From Agathobacter sp. (lineage in GTDB: Bacteria; Bacillota_A; Clostridia; Lachnospirales; Lachnospiraceae): a DNA stretch of 8,249 nucleotides. The number at the start of each line of letters is the position of its first letter. The first letter of the stretch is position 1. Made by a program: the position numbers and the translations under genes. Positions 1-7,152 of the stretch are shown here, in pieces. The DNA is taken from contig JAGBEZ010000163.1 in assembly GCA_017936725.1 (NCBI GenBank), positions 1 through 8,249 of the forward strand. Reading direction: 5' to 3'. The notes below the pieces were generated by a model, which saw only the letters and a program-made list of their open reading frames with translations, did not search any database and had not been told where the DNA came from.

Positions 1-1
1 A

Positions 2-3000
2 CCATATGTGCTAGAAGGGAAGATGCCACTTCGTCCGGATGAAATCGTGGTTACCCAGAAGTATATCAATGAATCCGGCGCAAAGGTGGGAGATACGCTG
101 GTCATTGAAGAAAAAATAGACGAGGATGAGTTAGCCGACGAAGAAAGTCAGGATGCGGAAAATGAATCTTCGGATGATACAGAAAATGATGCTGTAGAGG
201 ATCGTTTTCAATTAGAATTAGAAAACGAGTACGAATCGAAAAATGAAACCACTTTTGAGGAAGAGGATATCGAAATCAAAGTAGAAGAAGAGGTGGAAGC
301 ACCAAACTTCTTAGTTACCGAGTATACGATAGTGGGTGTTGTAATTGATGCCACGGATGTAAACAGTCAAGAAGGTGCGGTTGCATTCCGTGCAAACAAT
401 ACGACGGACTATACGTTCTTTGTGCTTCCAAAAGCGGTTTCACATGACATTTTTACTGCTGCATATATCACATTGGATGGTACGGATGAATTGCGTTGCT
501 ATTCTGATGAGTATGAGGCGAGGGTGGATGAAATTGTTACTATCTTAGAAGAAGAGATAAAAGCAGACCGCGAGCAGGCGCGATATGACGAGGTAACTGG
601 CGAAGCCTTGGAAAAGGTAGACGATGCGGAGAAAGAAGTCAGTGATAAACTAAATGATGCAGAGCAGGAAATCCTGGATGCGAAAGTGGAAATCGAGGAT
701 GGCTGGTCCGAACTTTTGGAAGGAGCAGATGCACTCCTCGAAGGTGAAAAGGAATTGGTAAAAGCAGAGCGAGAACTTGAAAAAGCGGAGCGCGAATTGG
801 AAAAGGCGGAACGTGAGTTAAGTTCTGCGAAAGAAGAATTAGCAGCTGGAAAAACGGAGCTTGAGCTGGGAGAAGTGCTCGTAGAAGAGGGCGGCAAAGT
901 TTTAGAGGAAACAAAGGCACAGCTAGATGATTTAGCAGTGGAATTGGAAAAACTAGAAGCAAAGCTTGCAGATGCGGAAAAAGCACTCGAGGAGAGTGAA
1001 GAAAACATTCCACAGACATATGATGCAATGCGCAAAGCAGTCGAGATGGAAATTGCTACTCTAAAAGCTCAGATTACGGGAAAGCAGATTGAGGTTTCTC
1101 TAAAAGAAGCGACGGTTCATTCCTACGAGAAACAAAAAGAGGTTTTCGGAAGTTTATGGACAGAAGAACAAGAGTTACAGTTGATAGAAGCAAAGAAAAC
1201 GTATGAAGTCTCCAAAGAAGAATTAGAAACGCTTCAAAACCAGCTTGCAGAAGAAGAGAAGAGATTGGCGAATATCGACGAGCAAGAGAAAAAGGCGTAT
1301 GAGGAATTGGATAAAGCGCGTCTTGAACTAGAAGAAAGTCGCAAGGAATTATCCCAAAAACGTCAGGAACTTGAAGATGGCCGCAAAGAACTAGAAAAGA
1401 GCCAGACCGAGTTAAAAGACATGGAAGACGACTTAGAACAGGGGCGTACCGAGTTAGAGAAAGGTCAGGCAGAATATGATAAAGCCAGAGCAGACGTAGA
1501 TGAAGGCTGGGAGCAGTTGGAAGAAGGCTGGGAAGAACTTACAAAAGCCTATGAAGAGATCAATGAAGGAAAAATAGAATTAGAAGAAGGTCAGGCAGAG
1601 TTCGAAGATGGCAAGCAGCAGTATGAAGATGGCGTCAAAGAATTTTTAGATCGCAAAGAAGAGGCTTTGGATAAAATTGAAGAGGCAAGGCAGGAAATCA
1701 AAGATTTAAAAATGACCGCATGGTATATTTCTACCAGAACTGCACTGAGTGGATATTCGAACGTTAAGACGGATGCACAGTGTATTGAGTCCATTGGAAA
1801 TGCTTTTCCAATTTTATTCCTTACAGTTGCGATTTTGATTAGTTTGACGACGATTTCGCGAATGGTAGAAGAGGATAGAGGCTTAATCGGTACATATAAA
1901 GCACTTGGTTTTACGGATAAAGAGATACGTCGCAAGTATTTGATTTATGCCTTATTGGCATGTATTGTAGGTGGAATTCTAGGACTTGTTTTAGGATTTA
2001 TTGTACTGCCAGCAGTTATATTCCCAGTATTTGGTGTTATGTATCAGTTTACCGAGTACACCTTGTCGTTTAACGCATTATATGGTATTGGGGGCATTAT
2101 ACTGTTTATCCTTGCAATCGTTGGTTCGGCAATGATTTCATGTAATTCTGAGCTTTCGAGCATGCCTGCGACCTTGATGCGTCCAAAGGCACCAAAGAAC
2201 GGTTCGCGTGTATTGTTAGAACGTGTAACTCCAATTTGGAGTAGATTGTCTTTCTTAAATAAAGTAACCGCGAGAAATATGTTCCGCTACAAAAAACGTT
2301 TATTTATGACCCTGTTTGGTATTGCGGGCTGCACCTCTATTTTGCTAGCGGGCTTTACGATCAAGGATACTGTAATGGGACTTATGCCACTGCAGTATGA
2401 GACGACCTTTAATTTTGATATTATGCTCGTATCCGATGATAACGAAAAATTAACGGAATATCTGGACGATAACAGTGTACGTGCGTATATCAATCCGATG
2501 ATTACAAATGTGAAGGTAATCAATGAAGATGGACGAGAAGAAAGTGTTCAGTTAGTTGTTGTTCCAGAGGATGCTTCTTTGAGAGGATATATTAACTTAA
2601 TCGATAGAGATGACAATAAGGTCCTTTTGGAAGATGGTATGGTTTTAAGCACTATTAACGTAGCAGAAGTGCAAGGCTATGACGAAGGCGATACGATAAC
2701 CATACAGAATATGAATCTGGAAAATGCGGAAGTAGAGATTTCGCAGATTGTAATGAGCTATCTTGGCAACTGCATTTATATGACAGAGAATACCTACAAT
2801 GAACTGTATGATGACTATGAGGCGAATGGTGCGTATGTTATGCTAAATAGTAATGTAGGAAGTCATGAGGAATATGCAAAAGACCTGGCTTCGAAAGATG
2901 GTATTTTGTCAGCGGTTTCCATTGAAGGCTTTGTAGCAAACTTTGACTCGGTATTCCGAATCATTAATCTGGTAGTTACGATTATTATCATATTGGCGGC

Positions 3001-3364
3001 GGCGCTTGCGTTTGTTGTATTGTTTACATTGTCTACAACAAATATTTCTGAGCGTGAACGTGAATTGGCTACGATTAAGGTATTAGGTTTCTTTGATCGC
3101 GAAGTGCATCTTTATGTAAATAAAGAAACATTGATTTTGACCACCTTAGGTATTCTTTTGGGAATGCCGCTTGGCAAGATTTTTGGAATCTGGCTGATGT
3201 CGATTCTTAAAATGCCAGCGATTTATTTCGCGGATTATCTGGCACCGATTAGTTATCTGTATGCTGCGGTTATTGCGATTATCTTTGCCTTTGTAGTAAA
3301 CAAGATAACAGACAAATCACTGGATAAGATTGACCCGGTAGAAGCACTAAAATCGATAGAGTAA
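2..3364 (+). CDS. FtsX/MacB-type ABC transporter permease with giant coiled coil, 5' partial
   Basis: The reading frame is open from the left edge, so the N-terminus and first membrane helix lie outside; the GTG at 8 is only the first start-like codon in view. Residue numbers count from it. Residues 1-165 resemble a MacB-like extracytoplasmic domain interrupted by an acidic stretch (about 34-98). Residues about 168-568 are an E/K/L-rich coiled coil. Membrane segments follow at about 598-617, 645-672, 690-710, 764-783, 983-1007, 1040-1062 and 1081-1100. Two copies of the FtsX signature are visible, EEDRGLIGTYKALGF (621-635) and ERERELATIKVLGF (1015-1028), and the protein ends in the typical DPVEALKSIE. 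Residues 785-980 form a second extracytoplasmic domain. FtsX-type permeases work with an ATPase in mechanotransmission, lipid or peptide export, or hydrolase activation; the ATPase gene is presumably upstream. The substrate is unknown. Family assignment is firm, role is not. Confidence 0.93.
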   Translation, partial: PYVLEGKMPLRPDEIVVTQKYINESGAKVGDTLVIEEKIDEDELADEESQDAENESSDDTENDAVEDRFQLELENEYESKNETTFEEEDIEIKVEEEVEAPNFLVTEYTIVGVVIDATDVNSQEGAVAFRANNTTDYTFFVLPKAVSHDIFTAAYITLDGTDELRCYSDEYEARVDEIVTILEEEIKADREQARYDEVTGEALEKVDDAEKEVSDKLNDAEQEILDAKVEIEDGWSELLEGADALLEGEKELVKAERELEKAERELEKAERELSSAKEELAAGKTELELGEVLVEEGGKVLEETKAQLDDLAVELEKLEAKLADAEKALEESEENIPQTYDAMRKAVEMEIATLKAQITGKQIEVSLKEATVHSYEKQKEVFGSLWTEEQELQLIEAKKTYEVSKEELETLQNQLAEEEKRLANIDEQEKKAYEELDKARLELEESRKELSQKRQELEDGRKELEKSQTELKDMEDDLEQGRTELEKGQAEYDKARADVDEGWEQLEEGWEELTKAYEEINEGKIELEEGQAEFEDGKQQYEDGVKEFLDRKEEALDKIEEARQEIKDLKMTAWYISTRTALSGYSNVKTDAQCIESIGNAFPILFLTVAILISLTTISRMVEEDRGLIGTYKALGFTDKEIRRKYLIYALLACIVGGILGLVLGFIVLPAVIFPVFGVMYQFTEYTLSFNALYGIGGIILFILAIVGSAMISCNSELSSMPATLMRPKAPKNGSRVLLERVTPIWSRLSFLNKVTARNMFRYKKRLFMTLFGIAGCTSILLAGFTIKDTVMGLMPLQYETTFNFDIMLVSDDNEKLTEYLDDNSVRAYINPMITNVKVINEDGREESVQLVVVPEDASLRGYINLIDRDDNKVLLEDGMVLSTINVAEVQGYDEGDTITIQNMNLENAEVEISQIVMSYLGNCIYMTENTYNELYDDYEANGAYVMLNSNVGSHEEYAKDLASKDGILSAVSIEGFVANFDSVFRIINLVVTIIIILAAALAFVVLFTLSTTNISERERELATIKVLGFFDREVHLYVNKETLILTTLGILLGMPLGKIFGIWLMSILKMPAIYFADYLAPISYLYAAVIAIIFAFVVNKITDKSLDKIDPVEALKSIE
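761..823 (+). repeat. Three tandem 21-base heptad repeats within the coiled coil
   Basis: Three consecutive 21-base units encode KAERELE, KAERELE and KAERELS (residues 252-272 of the permease fragment). The DNA copies differ mainly at third codon positions (for example aaagcagagcgagaacttga against aaagcggagcgcgaattgga), so the heptad is held by protein selection and is not a fresh duplication. Confidence 0.8.
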
Positions 3365-3382
3365 TATTTAAATTTATCCAAT

Positions 3383-3427
3383 ATAATACCGACGAATTGG
3401 TTTGTTAGACCGCTTCGTCGGCATTAT
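3383..3427. terminator. Hairpin between convergent genes, probable bidirectional terminator
   Basis: CCGACGAA (3389-3396) pairs perfectly with TTCGTCGG (3414-3421). The stem extends, after one A-C mismatch, by ATAAT (3383-3387) against ATTAT (3423-3427). The loop is 17 bases. It lies 19 bases after the permease stop and 46 bases beyond the stop of the converging rpn-like gene, so it can serve both. Neither side carries a long uninterrupted T tract, so it is not a textbook intrinsic terminator. Confidence 0.65.
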
Positions 3428-3472
3428 TATGGTTTGAAAAGTAAACTGATGGAGTGAGGTTAATTTAGATGG

Positions 3473-3673
3473 TTATATCTTTTGAACGATTACTTCATCA
3501 TAGATTCTTTGTAGAGTTTCATCAGAAAGTGACTTAATGGAATCTCGAACAAGTTGAAAAGATACCCCATTCAGGAGAAGATTCTTTGCATTTTCAAGCG
3601 CTTCTTTTTCAATTCCTTGCGTAATCCCCTGCGTTACACCATCATTATAAATTATTGTTCCAAGTTCTGTCAT
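3473..3673 (-). CDS. Putative intragenic RpnS-like small protein (C-terminal 66 residues of the Rpn protein)
   Basis: In frame inside the rpn-like gene, codon 225 is ATG (3671-3673 on the complement). It is preceded by AAGGAGG (3682-3688 on the complement), a full 7-base match to the anti-Shine-Dalgarno, with 8 bases between, which is close to ideal. This site is stronger than that of the full-length gene. The product would begin MTELGTIIYNDG and keep the GxTQG tail and C-terminal helices but lack all nuclease motifs. In E. coli, rpn genes are known to express such C-terminal proteins (RpnS) from internal starts, and RpnS inhibits the full-length toxic nuclease; 66 residues fits that size class. 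The sequence shows the start signal directly. Expression and antitoxin function are inferred by analogy. The underlying codons (Leu-Lys-Glu-Gly-Ile-Lys) could also give AAGGAGG by chance. Confidence 0.6.
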   Translation of the reverse strand: MTELGTIIYNDGVTQGITQGIEKEALENAKNLLLNGVSFQLVRDSIKSLSDETLQRIYDEVIVQKI

Positions 3674-4345
3674 CTTGATGCCCTCCTTTAAATTATTTAA
3701 TTCTTCTGCTGTTAAAAATTTCGTTGCCATAGTATAAAGTACCGCTTCGATAATATTGAGATTTGGGATAGAGTCACTTGCATCACGAACGATTTCAAAG
3801 GCCTTATGAAAACGTTTCTTTATCGGAATCTCTCCACCCATGAGTGGACACAGGGTGAGTGGAACCAAATCGTTTTCCGTTAGCGAGATTCCCATCTCAA
3901 GTTTATCTTCGATGTTTTGAAAGACATCTTCTGCGAGTTTTCCTTTCATAATGATAGGATGTACACGATAGGTATTGATTCCGCTGGTAAATTCGGTCAT
4001 GGGGTGTTCGATTCCACCAGAAAACAATACATAAGTGTAGACATCGGTTTTGTGTTTCATGCAGAGAAATGCTTCATAGGTTCGAAAACGTCTTAAATTC
4101 TCCAGTGAAGTATTGTTTGTACTTTGAAATTCAAAATGCACCAGGGAACCATCTTTCATAAGGAAATTAATATCCTGATATTGTTTTCGTAGTTCCAAAT
4201 GAACGCTCTCGGTTGGTACGGAATGATCGACTTCGCCAGGGATGTTCCAGTAGGGGAGCAGCACATCAGCAAAATAATCATGCAGCACTTTCAGAGCACT
4301 ATCCTCTGCTTGATTTGGTGTTTGGTTTTTTGTTGGTTTTTCCAT
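3473..4345 (-). CDS. Rpn family PD-(D/E)XK nuclease (recombination-promoting nuclease / putative transposase)
   Basis: A 290-residue protein. Residues about 15-110 carry the PD-(D/E)XK core typical of Rpn/YhgA-like proteins: D58 in QDINFL, then E72 and Q74 in HFEFQS (an ExQ variant of ExK), followed by the conserved RRFRTYEAF stretch (85-93). Members of this family are metal-dependent DNA endonucleases; E. coli Rpn proteins increase recombination and act against phages. The tail has the family's GIxxG-type segment, GVTQGITQGIE (236-246), then a helical end (247-290). The start is supported by AAAGGA at 4350-4355, 4 bases before the ATG. The gene stands alone, converging on the permease and divergent from the right-hand operon. 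Such genes are often labelled transposases, but no terminal inverted repeats were noticed around it. An internal start that may produce a separate C-terminal protein is listed separately. Confidence 0.9.
   Translation of the reverse strand: MEKPTKNQTPNQAEDSALKVLHDYFADVLLPYWNIPGEVDHSVPTESVHLELRKQYQDINFLMKDGSLVHFEFQSTNNTSLENLRRFRTYEAFLCMKHKTDVYTYVLFSGGIEHPMTEFTSGINTYRVHPIIMKGKLAEDVFQNIEDKLEMGISLTENDLVPLTLCPLMGGEIPIKKRFHKAFEIVRDASDSIPNLNIIEAVLYTMATKFLTAEELNNLKEGIKMTELGTIIYNDGVTQGITQGIEKEALENAKNLLLNGVSFQLVRDSIKSLSDETLQRIYDEVIVQKI
3611..3640 (-). repeat. Short imperfect repeat encoding the GxTQG motif in the Rpn tail
   Basis: The complement encodes G-V-T-Q-G-I-T-Q-G-I (residues 236-245), two near-copies of a 12-base unit (GTAACGCAGGGG and ATTACGCAAGGA). 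Rpn-family tails commonly carry variable numbers of GIxxG units at this place. Here only two are present and they have diverged at several bases. Confidence 0.6.
3682..3688 (-). promoter_or_regulatory. Strong internal Shine-Dalgarno within the rpn-like gene
   Basis: The complement reads TAAAGGAGGGCATCAAGATG, with AAGGAGG at 3688-3682 and the in-frame ATG at 3673-3671. It decides the proposed start of the short C-terminal protein. The full-length gene's own site (AAAGGA, spacing 4) is weaker. Confidence 0.65.
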
Positions 4346-4451
4346 GTGTTCCTTTCTATTGCCAAGGCATCACGATAGAAACTCCTCTACACAAAGTATA
4401 CGAAAAAGAATTAGCAGACCATGCTTTGGGCAAATTTTATTTCGTATGTAA

Positions 4452-4457
4452 TATAAT
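4452..4457 (+). promoter_or_regulatory. Possible -10 box of a small + strand transcription unit
   Basis: A perfect TATAAT. The best -35-like sequence is TTGGGC at 4426-4431, with a 20-base spacer, which is poor. Support comes mainly from the strong terminator about 220 bases downstream on the same strand. The surrounding AT-rich run also reads TATTAT on the complement, so it might equally serve the divergent rpn-like gene. Confidence 0.3.
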
Positions 4458-4466
4458 AATTTCTAA

Positions 4467-4667
4467 TTGGAATACTTCTCCGAGCTGGAGCTGATTTCAA
4501 TTAAGAACATGATACAAGGCTGGAGGCTGCACCTAGAATCATGTGGGAAAATACACATATCGTGTAATGAAAAGTTCGTATATAGTGCAGAGCAGTTGTA
4601 TCATTTGTCTGCTTGCGTTTATCATACAGTGGAGAGTTCGATTAGGCAAGAAAAATGCAAAAATTGA
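4467..4667 (+). other. Unrecognised 66-codon ORF or small RNA region in the intergenic gap
   Basis: This lies in the 492-base gap 4346-4837. An open frame of 66 codons starts at a TTG immediately after an in-frame TAA; the first ATG is codon 15 (4509). Neither start has a convincing ribosome binding site. The predicted peptide (for example ELELISIKNMI near the start and LYHLSACVYHT near the end) is not recognised. It has several cysteines and no membrane segment. The ORF stops 8 bases before the terminator at 4675-4731, and TATAAT lies 10 bases upstream, so a transcript of about 270 bases is plausible. It could be a small RNA, a small protein gene with an unusual start, or the 3' remnant of a decayed gene. 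The frame just upstream (4381-4494) also reads protein-like, which would fit a frameshifted relic. I cannot choose between these. Confidence 0.35.
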
Positions 4668-4674
4668 AAAAATC

Positions 4675-4731
4675 TTTGTGAAACCTGCAAGATTTTAAGG
4701 ACATAAAATTTAGCAGGTTTTACAAATTTTT
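4675..4731 (+). terminator. Rho-independent terminator
   Basis: A 14-base-pair stem joins TTTGTGAAACCTGC (4675-4688) and GCAGGTTTTACAAA (4713-4726) with a single G-T pair. The loop is 24 bases and TTTTT follows at 4727-4731. On the complement the same stem is followed by a T-rich run (GATTTTTTC), so it could act in both directions, but no - strand gene enters from the right. It ends a + strand transcript and insulates the operon that begins at 4838. Confidence 0.75.
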
Positions 4732-4796
4732 ATCTTGTTTTTATATTGTCACAAAAGATTGCTTAAAAAAGCCTTTTATTACGAGATTTTTCGATT

Positions 4797-4802
4797 TATA
4801 AT
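4797..4802 (+). promoter_or_regulatory. Probable -10 box of the phosphoesterase-HTH-kinase operon
   Basis: A perfect TATAAT 35 bases before the ATG at 4838, in very AT-rich DNA just after the terminator at 4675-4731. The -35 region at a 17-base spacing (TTTTAT, 4774-4779) is weak and there is no extended -10 TG, so an activator or an alternative sigma factor may be involved. Confidence 0.45.
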
Positions 4803-4837
4803 AATATCAAAATTTAAAGAAAAGAAGGAAAATATAT

Positions 4838-6706
4838 ATGAAAAATTCTTTATTAACCAGAGCAAATGCGATAAAGGTAGAAAATGGACTTGCAGTGCGT
4901 ATGCCTTCGGATAGACCTATCCGAATCGCACATTTTACAGATATACATTTTGGTGTAGTAGGACGTGGCTATCACAATAACAGACCAGAAAGAACCAAAG
5001 CCTACATGCAGTATGTAGTTGATACGCAAAAGCCAGACCTGATTGTTTGTACGGGCGATATTGTCATGACATCAGGTGTGGAAAAGCTAGGGGAATTTGT
5101 GGAACTTATGGAAAGCTATAAGATACCATGGACCTTTGTGTTTGGAAATCATGATGCGGAGGGGGAAGAAGATGGATATAACAAAGAATCCTATTCGAAA
5201 TACCTAGATTCCTGCGATGCAGAGTATCTTTTATATAACACTGGTTATGTAGAAGAGGAAAACAATCGTTATGGCAATTTTTCTATCTCCGTGCTAAATA
5301 GTGACGGAACGAAACTCGTGGGAGCAATTATCTCTATCGATACTGGAACTTATAACAGAGAGATTAATTCTTATGATTCCATCACGGAAACTCAGATTGC
5401 GTGGTATAAGGAAGAAATTGACAGGTTAGATGCTCTTTATGAAGGTGAAGGAACGATTCCATCCGTAGTCTTTGGCCATATTGCACTTCCAGAATTTCAG
5501 ACAGGATACAAAGCAGCACTAGCGAAGAATGGTGCTAGATTTGTAATTGAGCAGGAATTATCGGAGGACGGCATTGAGGATTTAAAAAACGAAGGACCTA
5601 CGAATACAAATACAGGTTTCTTCTCTGTGATGAAGGAAAAAGGAAGCACAAAAGCTTTTCTATGTGGACATGCACACGTACTTAATTTCCAGGTGGAAAT
5701 GGATGGCATTGTGTTAGGTTTTGGACCTCAAACAGGATTTTCTACCATATTTATCAATAATGATATGCCACGCGAAACCTATATCTATTGCCTCGAGGAG
5801 AATTTTGATTTTACGACGATTTCCTGTGTAGAAGAAGGAAATAATCTAGGTCTTGAGTATAGCGGAACCTTTGATGCTACAGCGGAATATGACGAAGCAA
5901 AGGGTGTGTACACCACATCTTATAATTTTAATTATGGAAATAATATTGAGTTTTCCTATAAAGGTGTAAGACTTACTACCGAAAACACGCAGATAACTGG
6001 GGATTTCAGTGCATCTACCACTTCTACATGGAAGGGTGGCTTTTATAGTCCAGATGGGAAAAAATTAGTTTACGATGGTACCGCTGCTGGCACCTGCACA
6101 TTTATCTATGACCCATCTAAGAAAACACTTCATATCGAAACACGTGAGATAGAGGCAAATCCAGATGCACCAACAAGCGTGAATTTCAGTACGATAGATT
6201 GTGATGCCGGAGCAGATGCGATTGCATTATGGACAGAAGCCGGCACAAAACTAAAATGGGTTACAGATGCTTCCATAGGTACGGTTGACTGGATTGGAAA
6301 TAACTGGAGATATTATGTAGTCGTGGATAGCGAGGGCAGAATCGCTTATGCGGTGCTTTGGCCTGCCACTGGCTACGGGGATCCAGGTGAAACCAACTAT
6401 TATGCGCATCCATGTTATGCAGATTATCGAAGCAATCCTGCAATCTCGATTTTGGATGGCTTTGCAGAAGACTATGCCGCTGGTGGTATTGGACATAAAT
6501 TATTTGAGATTGTGATTCCAGAAGGCGGATTTGCGTTTACTGGACATGATTCGGCAATATTTAAAATGATAGATATGCTTTCACAGGGAACAGTTGCGGA
6601 TTATAGTGCTTCCTACGTCAATACACGCAGTTTGCTTAAGAGTAGTATTCGAGTTTCATATGATTTGGAGGAAAGGACAATAGCAATTTATACGGTTGAA
6701 AAATAA
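4838..6706 (+). CDS. Calcineurin-like metallophosphoesterase with unknown C-terminal extension
   Basis: A 622-residue protein. The N-terminal half (about 27-310) has all metal-binding blocks of the superfamily: DIH (D35, H37), GD (D74), GNHD (N105, H106), GH (H214) and GHAH (H278, H280). The pattern resembles Dcr2/purple acid phosphatase-like enzymes, which hydrolyse phosphomonoesters or diesters using two metal ions. The start is supported by GAAGGA (4824-4829), 8 bases before the ATG. There is no signal peptide or membrane segment, so a cytoplasmic location is predicted, although many relatives are exported. Residues about 335-622 are unrecognised, rich in beta-strand-like aromatic and Thr/Gly stretches; one segment (about 485-590) is compact and may be a separate domain. 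It is the first gene of the operon, and its stop overlaps the next start. The substrate is unknown; a phosphoprotein of the kinase encoded downstream is a reasonable guess only. Confidence 0.88.
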   Translation: MKNSLLTRANAIKVENGLAVRMPSDRPIRIAHFTDIHFGVVGRGYHNNRPERTKAYMQYVVDTQKPDLIVCTGDIVMTSGVEKLGEFVELMESYKIPWTFVFGNHDAEGEEDGYNKESYSKYLDSCDAEYLLYNTGYVEEENNRYGNFSISVLNSDGTKLVGAIISIDTGTYNREINSYDSITETQIAWYKEEIDRLDALYEGEGTIPSVVFGHIALPEFQTGYKAALAKNGARFVIEQELSEDGIEDLKNEGPTNTNTGFFSVMKEKGSTKAFLCGHAHVLNFQVEMDGIVLGFGPQTGFSTIFINNDMPRETYIYCLEENFDFTTISCVEEGNNLGLEYSGTFDATAEYDEAKGVYTTSYNFNYGNNIEFSYKGVRLTTENTQITGDFSASTTSTWKGGFYSPDGKKLVYDGTAAGTCTFIYDPSKKTLHIETREIEANPDAPTSVNFSTIDCDAGADAIALWTEAGTKLKWVTDASIGTVDWIGNNWRYYVVVDSEGRIAYAVLWPATGYGDPGETNYYAHPCYADYRSNPAISILDGFAEDYAAGGIGHKLFEIVIPEGGFAFTGHDSAIFKMIDMLSQGTVADYSASYVNTRSLLKSSIRVSYDLEERTIAIYTVEK

Positions 6707-7149
6707 TGAGCAAAAATACGACAGAGCTTATCAATGAGTTAGAACAGGCGAAAAGTACAAAAGAATTTGCGGAGTTTTTAAAGTGCAATGATGCTGAAAT
6801 TCGCAGAGAAAGTTTTGGCGATAATGTACTTAGATTATGTGCGAGATATGAAATGACAGCATCTTCTTTGCAGCTGCAAATTGCGGTTTCAAAATCTCAG
6901 TTTTACAGCCTCTTAAACGGTACAAGAAATCCAAGCAAAGAAACCGTTTTAAAGATTGCTTTTGGGCTAAAAATAACACAAAGTGAAACGAACGATCTTT
7001 TGAAACTTTCTGGTTATTGTCCGCTTGACCCGAAAAATAAAGAGGATGCAATTATCATATTTGGAATAGAGAATAAAAAAGAAGTTGAAAAAATAGACGA
7101 ATTGTTAAAAGAATACCATTCTAAAATCAAACTATTGGATAAAGAGTAA
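6706..7149 (+). CDS. Small helix-turn-helix (XRE-like) protein
   Basis: A 147-residue protein. Residues about 40-104 form a helix-turn-helix domain with an XRE-like pattern; SKSQFYSLLNGTRNPSKET (62-80) spans the likely recognition helix and the following turn, then VLKIAFGLKIT. Residues 105-147 are a charged helical tail (PLDPKNKEDAIIIFG, then EVEKIDELLKEY) possibly used for dimerisation or partner contact. The start ATG shares its A with the TAA of the phosphoesterase gene (TAATG) and no good ribosome binding site lies within reach, so translation is probably coupled. The kinase gene follows after 3 bases. As a DNA-binding member of a kinase operon it may be a regulator of the operon or a phosphorylation target; neither is shown by the sequence. 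Confidence 0.82.
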   Translation: MSKNTTELINELEQAKSTKEFAEFLKCNDAEIRRESFGDNVLRLCARYEMTASSLQLQIAVSKSQFYSLLNGTRNPSKETVLKIAFGLKITQSETNDLLKLSGYCPLDPKNKEDAIIIFGIENKKEVEKIDELLKEYHSKIKLLDKE

Positions 7150-7152
7150 ACT

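Noticed and set aside
8..10. GTG as the true start of the permease
   Set aside because: The frame stays open to the window edge, no ribosome binding site is visible and the expected N-terminal membrane helix is missing, so the gene is truncated by the window.
761..823. Heptad repeats as a CRISPR-like or recent DNA repeat array
   Set aside because: There are no spacers, the units are contiguous and in frame, and differences fall mainly at third codon positions, as expected for a coiled coil.
499..1035. Long antisense frames opposite the coiled coil (178 and 129 codons)
   Set aside because: They are Ser/Phe- and Pro/Leu-rich artefacts of the Glu/Lys/Leu codons on the other strand, without start signals or recognisable domains.
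3473..4345. The rpn-like gene as a complete insertion sequence
   Set aside because: The family is often named transposase, but I noticed no terminal inverted repeats or target-site duplication around it, and its own terminator and regulatory layout look like a resident gene.
4213..4494. A 93-codon + strand frame overlapping the start of the rpn-like gene
   Set aside because: Most of it is antisense to rpn coding sequence; only its last part, in the gap, is of possible interest as a relic and is mentioned with the 4467-4667 entry.
4746..4751. TTGTCA as the -35 box of the operon promoter
   Set aside because: It matches the consensus well, but lies about 45 bases before the TATAAT at 4797 and no -10-like sequence stands 16-19 bases after it.
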